This document shows, one piece after another, positions 1 to 5,321 of a stretch of 5,321 nucleotides of DNA (the stretch's first letter is position 1; the number at the start of each line of letters is the position of its first letter). Source of the stretch: Dehalococcoidia bacterium. Its GTDB lineage: Bacteria > Chloroflexota > Dehalococcoidia > GIF9 > AB-539-J10. The translations under genes and the position numbers were made by a program. The notes beneath the pieces were generated by a model. That model saw nothing but the letters and a program-made list of their open reading frames with translations. It was not told where the DNA came from and did no database searches. The stretch lies in assembly GCA_030602865.1 (NCBI GenBank), contig JAUVYX010000081.1:1-5321 (forward strand), read 5' to 3'.

Positions 1-716
1 TAATGAAGCAGGGCGCCAGCCGCCCCGATAGCCAGAGGCAAATGCGCACAGCCATATCCTTCCAGCGTAGCTACACCGAAGTGATTGAGCAAAGCGGCCT
101 GGGCTATCTCAATATCAAAATAATACTCATCTACCCTGGTCAGGCTGGTCAACAGCGAATCAGGTAGATCAGCAGCTCCCGGTAGCTCCTCCACAGCAAC
201 ATCTGGAACAAGAAGCTCGCGTGGTTGCAGCCTTTCCAGTTCACAGGAAATCTTTTCCCGGGACAATTGAGTGACCGCAAATTCACTCGTGGTTATATCA
301 ACATAAGCAATTCCTGCCCTTTCCCCCTCGACAATCAGGCTGGCAAGATAGTTATTGCTTTTGCTCTCAAGTAAATTTGCCTCAACTACTGTCCCTGGCG
401 TCACCACACGAACCACATCCCTCTCCATCAATCCCTTGCCCGGAGGACTAAGCTGCTCACAGATAGCAACCTTGTAGCCTCGATTGATGAGTCTGGCCAG
501 ATAGTTATCCAAAGCATGGTAAGGTATCCCTGCCAGGGGAACCTTCTGCCCTTTCCCCATCTCCCTGGAAGTCAGTACAATATCCAACTCTCGCGAAGCA
601 ATCATGGCATCTTCGTCAAACGTCTCATAAAAATCACCCAGTCGAAAGAACACTATTGCCTCAGGATACTTTTCCTTCACCCTGAGATATTGCCGCCTGA
701 CTGGAGTTATCTTCAT
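1..716 (-). CDS. mutS: DNA mismatch repair protein MutS, N-terminal part (gene continues past the left edge)
   Basis: The minus strand is open from an ATG at 716 to base 1 without a stop and gives 238 codons of a protein that is usually about 850-900 residues. MutS recognises mismatches and small loops in DNA as a dimer and recruits MutL to start repair. Seen: the mismatch-binding domain I with the motif GDFYETF at residues 27-33, where F29 and E31 correspond to the Phe-x-Glu that stacks on and contacts the mismatch; then KVPLAGIPYHALDNYLARL (59-77), VAICEQ (83-88) and VRVVTPGT (102-109), all typical of this domain; then the connector domain from about residue 120, with YVDITTSEF (138-146). 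The clamp, lever and ATPase domains lie outside the window. The start is set by the family, because ITPVRRQYL is the normal beginning. GTGGAG abuts the ATG with no spacer, so the ribosome site is poor; an in-frame GTG lies two codons upstream. The gene is divergent from ybeY. Confidence 0.95.
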   Translation of the reverse strand, partial: MKITPVRRQYLRVKEKYPEAIVFFRLGDFYETFDEDAMIASRELDIVLTSREMGKGQKVPLAGIPYHALDNYLARLINRGYKVAICEQLSPPGKGLMERDVVRVVTPGTVVEANLLESKSNNYLASLIVEGERAGIAYVDITTSEFAVTQLSREKISCELERLQPRELLVPDVAVEELPGAADLPDSLLTSLTRVDEYYFDIEIAQAALLNHFGVATLEGYGCAHLPLAIGAAGALLH

Positions 717-872
717 CTCCACTATTTTATTGGTTGAGAAGATATAAAGCCAGCAAACAACCTGTTCAGACTTCAATAAAATCGTCCAAACATCTATAAT
801 GGCATCAATGCCACGGGGAAGAAAAGTATTGCCTTCCGCGCTGTAAACAAAGGAGTAGCCCGAGCATGCCAA
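717..872. other. mutS-ybeY divergent intergenic region
   Basis: These 156 bases separate the starts of two divergent genes, so both promoters should lie here or just inside the genes. The only hexamer that stands out is TATAAT at 795-800 on the plus strand, listed separately. I found no convincing -35/-10 pair for mutS on the minus strand. The mutS frame stays open upstream of its ATG as far as a TGA near base 889, but it has no ATG there and the family gives no reason to extend it. The ybeY frame is likewise open from 780 to 872 with no ATG or GTG. Confidence 0.6.
772..800 (+). promoter_or_regulatory. Possible promoter for ybeY (perfect -10, weak -35)
   Basis: TATAAT at 795-800 matches the sigma-70 -10 consensus exactly. 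At a 17-base spacing the -35 position reads TTCAAT (772-777), which matches TTGACA at only three of six bases. Transcription would begin near 807 and leave a leader of about 65 bases before the ybeY start. The position fits, but the weak -35 and the AT content of the region make a chance match possible. Confidence 0.35.
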
Positions 873-889
873 ATGAACATGTCAGATGA
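866..889 (+). other. Seven-codon mini-frame with its own SD, overlapping the ybeY start
   Basis: AGGAG at 851-855 is the only good Shine-Dalgarno match near the ybeY start. It is 10 bases from an ATG at 866 but 17 bases from the ybeY ATG at 873. The 866 ATG opens MPNEHVR and stops at 887-889, in a different frame from ybeY and spanning both candidate ybeY ATGs (873 and 879). Ribosomes could be loaded here and reinitiate on ybeY, or the AGGAG may simply serve ybeY at long range. No coding claim is made for the peptide. Confidence 0.25.
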
Positions 890-1352
890 AATTGAAATCT
901 CTGTTAAAGAAGATTTTCGCGAGTTAGTCAACAAAGACAAGATGCGGAGAATAGTTCGACGAGTCCTTGAACTTGAAAAGTCTCCCTCTCCTTGCGAGAT
1001 GAGCATCGTCTTCACCGACTCCGAGACCATCCACAGGCTAAACCGCGACTATCGGGGGATAGACAGCCCTACAGATGTCCTTTCCTTCTGCATGGCATCA
1101 GGGGAGGGAAAAGAGGCTATTCCTTTCATCCTCCCCCCCGATGATATAGCCCACCTGGGGGAGGTGATTATCTCATATCCCCAGGCAGCAGTGCAGGCTG
1201 CTGCACAGAGGCACCCGATTGACATGGAGCTGACTTTACTGCTCATTCACGGAATACTTCACCTTCTGGGCTATGACCACGAGGAGACCACTGATGAAGC
1301 TAAAATGCAGGCGAAGGAAAAACAGCTCTTGAATGATATTAAAGCAAAATAA
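873..1352 (+). CDS. ybeY: Endoribonuclease / rRNA maturation factor YbeY (UPF0054)
   Basis: This is a complete 159-residue protein, normal length for YbeY. YbeY is a cytoplasmic zinc-dependent metalloprotein needed for maturation of the 16S rRNA 3' end and for ribosome quality control. Seen: the family metal motif HGILHLLGYDH at 126-136, whose H126, H130 and H136 should bind the zinc; the upstream conserved segment with R61 and TDVLSF (67-72); and LGEVIIS (95-101) before the metal helix. The first 40 residues are variable, as is usual. The ATG at 873 is the first in the frame; a second ATG follows two codons later at 879, and neither has a well-spaced SD (AGGAG is 17 bases before 873). The family does not decide between them. 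The gene is divergent from mutS and in the same direction as typA, 313 bases downstream, so an operon with typA is uncertain. Confidence 0.95.
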   Translation: MNMSDEIEISVKEDFRELVNKDKMRRIVRRVLELEKSPSPCEMSIVFTDSETIHRLNRDYRGIDSPTDVLSFCMASGEGKEAIPFILPPDDIAHLGEVIISYPQAAVQAAAQRHPIDMELTLLLIHGILHLLGYDHEETTDEAKMQAKEKQLLNDIKAK

Positions 1353-1374
1353 CAGCTTGAGGCATGATAATCTC

Positions 1375-1509
1375 ATGGATATTCAATCCGATCAACTGAA
1401 CATTATATTAAAATGGGTAGTGATTGCCTCCTCTCTCTCCATTTCGTTTATTACCATTAGTCTCTTTTACTCCTCTTTGTTCAATGTCTCTATATCCTTC
1501 ATAAAGTGA
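1375..1509 (+). CDS. Possible small single-helix membrane protein (44 aa), unrecognised
   Basis: An ATG at 1375, 22 bases after the ybeY stop, opens a 44-codon frame ended by TGA at 1507, with an in-frame TAG right after it. The peptide begins MDIQSDQLN and then has an uninterrupted hydrophobic stretch from about residue 9 to 32 (IILKWVVIAS, then Ser/Ile/Phe/Leu rich). It ends in a short polar-hydrophobic tail closed by a lysine. This resembles a one-pass small membrane protein, with only K13 charged inside the segment. GAGG at 1359-1362 lies 12 bases upstream, slightly far for an SD. I recognise no family. Against it: the frame is short, and pyrimidine-rich DNA (many TCC, CTC and TTT runs) naturally gives hydrophobic translations. 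It could be a remnant or a chance frame. Confidence 0.3.
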   Translation: MDIQSDQLNIILKWVVIASSLSISFITISLFYSSLFNVSISFIK

Positions 1510-1562
1510 TAGTTTTCTTGAACTCTCAACTGGTGACGATATCGTAGAATTAAGCGCCAGCT

Positions 1563-1596
1563 TTCAAACAATACCCATAATTTGCTAATATATAAC
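1563..1596 (+). promoter_or_regulatory. Possible typA promoter
   Basis: Overlapping AT hexamers TAATAT (1586-1591) and TATAAC (1591-1596) could serve as a -10 box. A partial -35 (TTCAAA, 1563-1568) lies 17 bases before the first. Transcription would begin about 65-70 bases before the typA ATG. Both boxes are imperfect and the area is AT-rich, so this is weak evidence that typA has its own promoter rather than depending on ybeY read-through. Confidence 0.25.
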
Positions 1597-1650
1597 TTGC
1601 TCGCCGGGAAAATACTACCTCCCTATTCCAGCAAATGATAAACCAGAGAG

Positions 1651-1662
1651 AATAATATTATT
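1651..1662. repeat. Perfect 12-base AT palindrome before typA
   Basis: AATAATATTATT equals its own reverse complement and sits three bases before the typA ATG, where an SD would normally lie. It contains only A and T, so an RNA stem would be weak. It might be a protein-binding half-site pair, or it may simply keep the start region unstructured. In AT-rich leader DNA such a palindrome can also arise by chance. Confidence 0.4.
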
Positions 1663-1665
1663 AAT

Positions 1666-3483
1666 ATGAATTATCGCAATGACATAAGAAATATAGCCAT
1701 TATTGCCCACGTTGATCACGGTAAAACCACCTTGGTAGATGCCATGCTCAAGCAAAGCAGGATATTCCGTGATAACCAGAAGATGGGTGAGTTAATCATG
1801 GATCAGAACCCTTTGGAGAGGGAGAAAGGCGTTACTATACTGGCCAAAAACACGGCGGTGATTTATCGCGGTGTAAAAATTAATATAATAGACACTCCCG
1901 GTCATGTCGATTTCAGCGGAGAAGTGGAACGCGTTCTTAACATGGCTGACGGATGCCTGCTCCTGGTAGATTCCATAGAAGGTCCTATGCCCCAGACACG
2001 GTTTGTTCTTGGTCAAGCTCTTGGTAAAGGATTAAAAACAATTGTAGTTATCAATAAGATTGATAGACCAAATTCGCGGACAGCAGAGGTGCTTCGGCTT
2101 ATCCAGGATCTGTTCTTAGAACTAGCCACAACTACTGACCAGCTTGATTTTCCAGTACTATACGCCAGTGCAAAGGAAGGGATAGCTGTTACTAAACCAG
2201 ATGTAAAAGGCAAAGATATAACTGCTCTCTTCGAATGCATACTGCAAAACATCCCGGCTCCGAAAATTGAAAGTGGCCCTCTGCAAATGTTAGTTTCTAA
2301 CCTGGACTATAATAGCCATAAAGGCAGAATTGCTATTGGCAGAATCAGGAGAGGCAACATTGCCCCCCATGACATCGTAGCCGGTATTGGTGCCGATGGT
2401 AGTATAACTAACAATGAGATCGGTGAAGTATTTACGTATCTCGGTCTCAAATACTTAAAGGTAGAAAGGGCTGAGGCAGGTGACATAGTAGCTATAACCG
2501 GCTGCGATAAAGTCACTATTGGTGATACCCTTAGCAACCCAGCCCAACCTGAAGCTCTACAACGCATAGAAATTGGCGAACCGACGGTAGAGATGACTTT
2601 TGGGGTAAACTCCTCGCCCTTTGCCGGCAGAGAAGGATACTTCTGTACCACTCGCCAATTACGAGAACGACTCTATAAAGAACTTGAAACCAATCTCAGT
2701 CTCAGAGTACAGGATACTGATAGCAAGGATGTCTTCCTGATAAAAGGGAGAGGAGAACTGCACCTGTCTATTCTTATTGAAACTATGCGACGGGAAGGAT
2801 ATGAACTTGAAGTATCCAAGCCCGAAGCTATCACCAAAATAGTGGACGGCAAGCTCTTGGAACCAGTTGAGGTTCTTTCTATAGATACCAAAGACGCCTA
2901 TATTGGAGTTCTTAATGAGACTCTTAGCAAACGACAAGCCCAGCTTTCGGATATGCACAGCGACGGTTACGGTAATGTTCATTTAGAATTCCATAGTCCT
3001 ACACAAGGGCTTATTGGCTTCCGCAATTCTTTCATCACTATTACCAGAGGGGAAGGTATTATGAATACCAGCTTCCTTAATTACCAGCCTTGTCGTGGAG
3101 ATGTCTTTTCATCTCGTGGTGGTGCGCTGGTATCATCAGGACAGGGTGTAGCTGTTACCTATGGACTTAACAACGCTCAAGGACGGGGTAGCACTCTTAT
3201 AGAACCTGGCACACAAGTCTATGAAGGGATGTTAATTGGACTAAGTCCAAGACTACAGGATATAGCTATCAATGTATGCAAAGAAAAAAAGAAGACTAAT
3301 GTACGATCCTCTACATCCGACATTGCCGTGAAGTTGACTCCCCCTGTTAAACTAAGTCTGGAACAGGCTATTGATTTTATTAATGACGACGAATTGGTGG
3401 AAGTAACGCCTAAAAATATCAGGCTCAGAAAGAAGTTGCTCTCCCATGCCCAAAGACATAAAAATACAAAGAGAAAAGCATAG
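1666..3483 (+). CDS. typA: Translational GTPase TypA/BipA
   Basis: This complete 605-residue protein has the usual length of the family. TypA/BipA binds the ribosome with GTP and helps 50S assembly and translation under cold or other stress. Seen: a G domain with P-loop AHVDHGKT (14-21), switch I region EREKGVTILAKNT (51-63), DTPGH (76-80), NKID (130-133) and SAK (168-170). A beta-barrel domain II follows at about 205-300. An EF-G domain III-like part runs from about 305 to 390 and contains RGELHL (362-367). The domain V-like part (about 396-475) contains TQGLIGFRN (446-454) and RGEGIMN (461-467). Last comes the BipA-specific C-terminal domain, with NVCKEKKKTN (537-546) and ELVEVTPKNIRLRKK (576-590). 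The start is firm: IRNIAIIAHVDHGK must be kept, and a TAA at 1639 closes the frame with no other ATG, GTG or TTG between. No well-spaced SD is visible; AGAGAG ends 15 bases before the ATG. It converges on gmk. Confidence 0.97.
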   Translation: MNYRNDIRNIAIIAHVDHGKTTLVDAMLKQSRIFRDNQKMGELIMDQNPLEREKGVTILAKNTAVIYRGVKINIIDTPGHVDFSGEVERVLNMADGCLLLVDSIEGPMPQTRFVLGQALGKGLKTIVVINKIDRPNSRTAEVLRLIQDLFLELATTTDQLDFPVLYASAKEGIAVTKPDVKGKDITALFECILQNIPAPKIESGPLQMLVSNLDYNSHKGRIAIGRIRRGNIAPHDIVAGIGADGSITNNEIGEVFTYLGLKYLKVERAEAGDIVAITGCDKVTIGDTLSNPAQPEALQRIEIGEPTVEMTFGVNSSPFAGREGYFCTTRQLRERLYKELETNLSLRVQDTDSKDVFLIKGRGELHLSILIETMRREGYELEVSKPEAITKIVDGKLLEPVEVLSIDTKDAYIGVLNETLSKRQAQLSDMHSDGYGNVHLEFHSPTQGLIGFRNSFITITRGEGIMNTSFLNYQPCRGDVFSSRGGALVSSGQGVAVTYGLNNAQGRGSTLIEPGTQVYEGMLIGLSPRLQDIAINVCKEKKKTNVRSSTSDIAVKLTPPVKLSLEQAIDFINDDELVEVTPKNIRLRKKLLSHAQRHKNTKRKA

Positions 3484-3513
3484 CTAATTACAATGAACAT
3501 TCCTGCCTGTAGG

Positions 3514-4140
3514 CTAGATATTAATCATCCCTGGTTTGGCTCGCAGTTTCTCGTCAGCAATTATGACTTCAATACGCGATATCACCTCATCTATCCTTCC
3601 CTGATGACTTGTTATCACGTAATCAAAAGGGGATAGATCCTGCATCTCTTTCCCTGCCTTCCCCAACCTCAAGTTTAAATCAGCGGAATTCTCGCTATTA
3701 CGCCCCTTCAACCGATTCTCCAGGTCTTCCATGGAAGGCGGCTGGAGGAAGATACATACCGCCTGAGGCAACTGCTTCTTGATGGTGGCAGCACCCTGCA
3801 CATCCACCTTTACAAGTACATCCATTCCTTTAGCCAGTGCCTGTCTCATTTCTTCTTTCGGAACTCCATAGAAATTCCCGTAGACCTGCGCCCACTCCAG
3901 GAACTCCCCTCCGTCTATCATCCGTTGAAATGTCTCCCGAGATAAAAAATGGTAATCAATCTCTTCCTTCTCACTACCCCGACGTTTTCGCGTTGTAGCG
4001 GTCACAACATAATGAAACGGACACTGCAATTGCCTCATCCTGATAAGTACCGTATCTTTACCCACTCCCGATGGGCCGGAAAGGACAACGATTAAGGGTA
4101 TCCCCTGTTTTTTTGTACCATCTCCAACTTTCACGCCCAC
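3514..4140 (-). CDS. gmk: Guanylate kinase
   Basis: This complete protein of 208 residues (usual length about 190-210) transfers phosphate from ATP to GMP or dGMP, giving GDP or dGDP in cytoplasmic purine metabolism. Seen: the P-loop SGPSGVGKDT (21-30); the GMP-binding segment with VTATTRKRR (46-54) and EEIDYHF (59-65); EFLEWAQVYGNFYGVP (79-94); KVDVQGA (111-117), the Walker B and GMP-binding region; and the lid arginines around RLKGRNSE (143-150). An unusual point is Asp at P-loop position K+1, where Ser or Thr is common. The start is GTG either way. GTG 4140 is the furthest upstream, since a TGA (4147-4149) closes the frame. GTG 4134 is equally plausible, as GAGGGG (4143-4148) ends 8 bases before it and only 2 bases before 4140. 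The first 14 residues are an unconserved extension. It is in the same direction as the symporter gene, 135 bases upstream, and probably has its own promoter. Confidence 0.95.
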   Translation of the reverse strand: MGVKVGDGTKKQGIPLIVVLSGPSGVGKDTVLIRMRQLQCPFHYVVTATTRKRRGSEKEEIDYHFLSRETFQRMIDGGEFLEWAQVYGNFYGVPKEEMRQALAKGMDVLVKVDVQGAATIKKQLPQAVCIFLQPPSMEDLENRLKGRNSENSADLNLRLGKAGKEMQDLSPFDYVITSHQGRIDEVISRIEVIIADEKLRAKPGMINI

Positions 4141-4175
4141 AACCCCTCAGAACCACTCTGCAGATACAGCAACAT
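4131..4175 (-). other. 14-codon mini-frame with good SD ending over the second gmk GTG
   Basis: On the minus strand, AGAGG (plus bases 4185-4189) lies 9 bases before an ATG at 4175. This opens a 14-residue frame, MLLYLQSGSEGLWA, whose TGA (4131-4133) overlaps the possible gmk GTG at 4134 as GTGA. That is the classic geometry of translational coupling, and it would favour the 4134 start for gmk. The frame is very short and may be chance; the peptide has no recognisable pattern such as repeated regulatory codons. Confidence 0.3.
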
Positions 4176-4230
4176 AAAACCAAGCCTCTGTTTCTTTATC
4201 CTGCTGCAAACAATACCTGTGGAAACCACC

Positions 4231-4248
4231 ATAATAATTCGTTATTAT
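4231..4248. repeat. Inverted repeat over the gmk -10 region
   Basis: Seven-base perfect arms ATAATAA and TTATTAT flank a four-base centre, TTCG on the plus strand. The right arm overlaps the minus-strand TATAAT by five bases. All stem pairs are A-T, so a hairpin would be weak even with a UUCG-type loop. There is no T-run of terminator type. An operator for a dimeric regulator, or simple AT-rich chance, are both possible. Confidence 0.45.
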
Positions 4249-4249
4249 A
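4244..4249 (-). promoter_or_regulatory. Possible -10 box of a gmk promoter
   Basis: A perfect TATAAT reads on the minus strand in the gap between the symporter stop and gmk, giving an expected leader of roughly 100 bases. No good -35 sits at 16-18 bases; the nearest similar hexamer is TTGCAA at a short 14-base spacing, within the palindrome CCTTGCAAGG (4262-4271). The box lies inside a dyad, so it may be under operator control. Confidence 0.35.
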
Positions 4250-4275
4250 CAGGAACCATAGCCTTGCAAGGTACT

Positions 4276-5321
4276 CTATTCCTTTCTATCTGCCAATTTC
4301 TTTCCCCTCGAAAGGAAACTCAATGAGAAAAGAACTATCGCACTTACTGCTACTCCAATAAGTCCCATGTCTTCCTTGAAAGGAATCTCCAGCCCCGGAA
4401 TCTTTCCCAGCAACCCCACTATTCCACCTGTAACCAAGGCTGCCAAAGCTGCTGTAGGAGTCAGTTTCAGCTTCTCACGGAAGAAGCCAGCAATCACTGG
4501 CACTGCCAGCCCGCTGCTAAAGATAGTATAGGCAAATAGAAGAGATGTAATAACCCCTTTTAAGACCAGGGCCAGACCTAGCGCCAAAAATCCAAGCACT
4601 ACCAGGTTAATCCGGGCGAGCAAGACTGTCTTTCCCTCGTCCAGCGCTGGACGAAAACGTTTTACTATATCCTCAGTCAAAATGATACTTTGGCTGAGAA
4701 GGCAAGTGTCAGCTGATGACATGAGAGCAGCTAGCAAAGCTGCAATAATCAAGCCACTTAATACAGGAGAGGAGAGTTCTTTTATCACCTGCGGGAAAGC
4801 TTGCTCGGCAGAAATCCATGGATACAGCACCCTGGCTCCCATGCCGATTAAAATTATGCCGAATGCCAGCATTAATAACAGAGAGGCTGACAGCAGAGCC
4901 GAATTTCGGGCAGTTCTCTCGTCTCGGCTACAAAAGAGCCGTGTATACATATCTGGGCCTACCACATAAGTCGTCCCCACCAACACCAGGAGCGTAAGTA
5001 AATCCTTCCAGCCAAACTGGGAGTTCAGAGGAAAGAAAAAATGTTCCACGGGAAGAGAAAGCCTTAACTCATTTATTCCCCCTACTTGCGTTAATACCAG
5101 CACCGCCACCAGGGAAATTCCAATAAAAAGCAGCACCGCCTGAAATACATCCGTCAGCAGTATGGATAGCTGTCCTCCCAATACAGCATAAGCTATCAGG
5201 ATTACGGTGAAGATAATCATCCAGAAGGAAGCAGCTCCCATTCCTAAAATAGCCAGCACCTTCCCTGCAGCTACAATCTGTCCCGCCACCACCCCCGTCC
5301 AGGCAACAACAATGAGCACAG
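4276..5321 (-). CDS. Sodium:solute symporter (SSS family), C-terminal part, gene continues past the right edge
   Basis: The minus strand is open from the right edge to a TAG at 4276-4278, giving about 347 residues of a protein that is usually 450-550 long, so the N-terminus is missing. The SSS family (PutP/PanF/SGLT type) uses the sodium gradient to import solutes across the inner membrane. Seen: about eight to nine hydrophobic segments, with a loop motif GGQLSILLTDVFQ (48-60) like the PutP GG...TD..Q region. GPDMYTRLF (121-129) follows. The core segment AALMSSADTCLLSQ (197-210), then ITEDIVK-like ILTEDIVK (213-220), matches the helix that carries the sodium-binding Ser/Thr and the following conserved ED. 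The C-terminus is short and basic (residues 338-347 rich in Lys and Arg). The substrate cannot be told from this part. It reads towards gmk with a 135-base gap and no clear terminator between. Confidence 0.9.
   Translation of the reverse strand, partial: VLIVVAWTGVVAGQIVAAGKVLAILGMGAASFWMIIFTVILIAYAVLGGQLSILLTDVFQAVLLFIGISLVAVLVLTQVGGINELRLSLPVEHFFFPLNSQFGWKDLLTLLVLVGTTYVVGPDMYTRLFCSRDERTARNSALLSASLLLMLAFGIILIGMGARVLYPWISAEQAFPQVIKELSSPVLSGLIIAALLAALMSSADTCLLSQSIILTEDIVKRFRPALDEGKTVLLARINLVVLGFLALGLALVLKGVITSLLFAYTIFSSGLAVPVIAGFFREKLKLTPTAALAALVTGGIVGLLGKIPGLEIPFKEDMGLIGVAVSAIVLFSLSFLSRGKKLADRKE

Larger units (their letters stand above)
1510..1665 (+). other. typA upstream region and leader
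   Basis: This stretch is AT-rich and has no supported gene. It holds a 10-base palindrome (ACGATATCGT, 1536-1545) inside a looser stem (CTGGTG 1530-1535 with CGCCAG 1555-1560, one G-U pair). It also holds AT-rich -10-like hexamers at 1586-1596 and a 12-base palindrome (AATAATATTATT, 1651-1662) directly before the typA ATG. I see no stem followed by a T-run that would end ybeY transcription. Confidence 0.5.

Noticed and set aside
516..737. 73-residue plus-strand frame at the mutS start
   Set aside because: It lies antisense to the well-supported MutS N-terminal coding sequence and has no family features.
717..889. Possible 57-codon N-terminal extension of MutS
   Set aside because: The frame is open back to a TGA near 889, but it has only TTG or GTG codons, runs antisense into ybeY, and MutS proteins normally begin at the ITPVRRQY position.
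794..1246. Minus-strand frames (794-1030 and 1049-1246) opposite ybeY
   Set aside because: Both mostly lie antisense to the conserved YbeY sequence, and their translations show no motif; they are shadows.
1792..3500. Several minus-strand frames of 65-114 residues opposite typA
   Set aside because: All lie antisense to a complete, motif-rich TypA and have no recognisable content or ribosome sites.
3504..3513. GCCTGTAGGC as a bidirectional terminator
   Set aside because: Four-base arms with a two-base loop cannot form a stable hairpin, and no T-run follows on either strand.
4071..4361. 96-residue plus-strand frame across the gmk-symporter gap
   Set aside because: It overlaps the antisense strand of the gmk P-loop region and the symporter C-terminus; low-complexity content and no SD.
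4682..4969. 95-residue plus-strand frame within the symporter gene
   Set aside because: It is antisense to the conserved sodium-site region of the symporter, which is clearly the coding strand.

Overview
The window looks like a bacterial chromosomal segment of housekeeping genes. The proteins are ordinary bacterial families, and I see no insertion sequence, phage gene, CRISPR array, tRNA or rRNA. Two details lean towards the Chloroflexota, possibly a Dehalococcoidia-like lineage. One is the MutS N-terminus (a short ITPVRRQYL-type start before the FRLGDFYETF motif). The other is the guanylate kinase P-loop ending in GKD. This placement is from memory of family sequences and is tentative.

Layout. 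(1) Bases 1-716, minus strand: the first 238 codons of mutS, a mismatch repair gene running off the left edge. (2) Bases 717-872: a divergent intergenic region with a candidate -10 box for the rightward gene. (3) Bases 873-1352, plus strand: complete ybeY, an rRNA-maturation metalloprotein. (4) Bases 1353-1665: a 313-base gap that contains an unlisted 44-codon reading frame coding for a possible one-helix membrane protein, followed by the leader of typA. (5) Bases 1666-3483, plus strand: complete typA/bipA, a ribosome-binding GTPase. (6) Bases 3514-4140, minus strand: complete gmk, guanylate kinase, converging on typA with only 30 bases between the stops. (7) Bases 4141-4275: the gmk leader, with an AT-rich dyad over a perfect TATAAT and a 14-codon mini-frame that overlaps one possible gmk start. 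(8) Bases 4276-5321, minus strand: the C-terminal part of a sodium:solute symporter running off the right edge.

How the genes work together. YbeY and TypA both act on ribosomes (16S rRNA processing, and ribosome assembly or stress translation), so the plus-strand pair has a common theme. MutS and Gmk serve DNA repair and nucleotide supply. The symporter is unrelated transport. I found no convincing undescribed multi-gene system. The items most worth checking are the small membrane reading frame after ybeY, the short SD-preceded frames overlapping the starts of ybeY and gmk, and the P-loop Asp of Gmk. Start signals are weak throughout: mutS, ybeY and typA all lack a well-spaced Shine-Dalgarno sequence.
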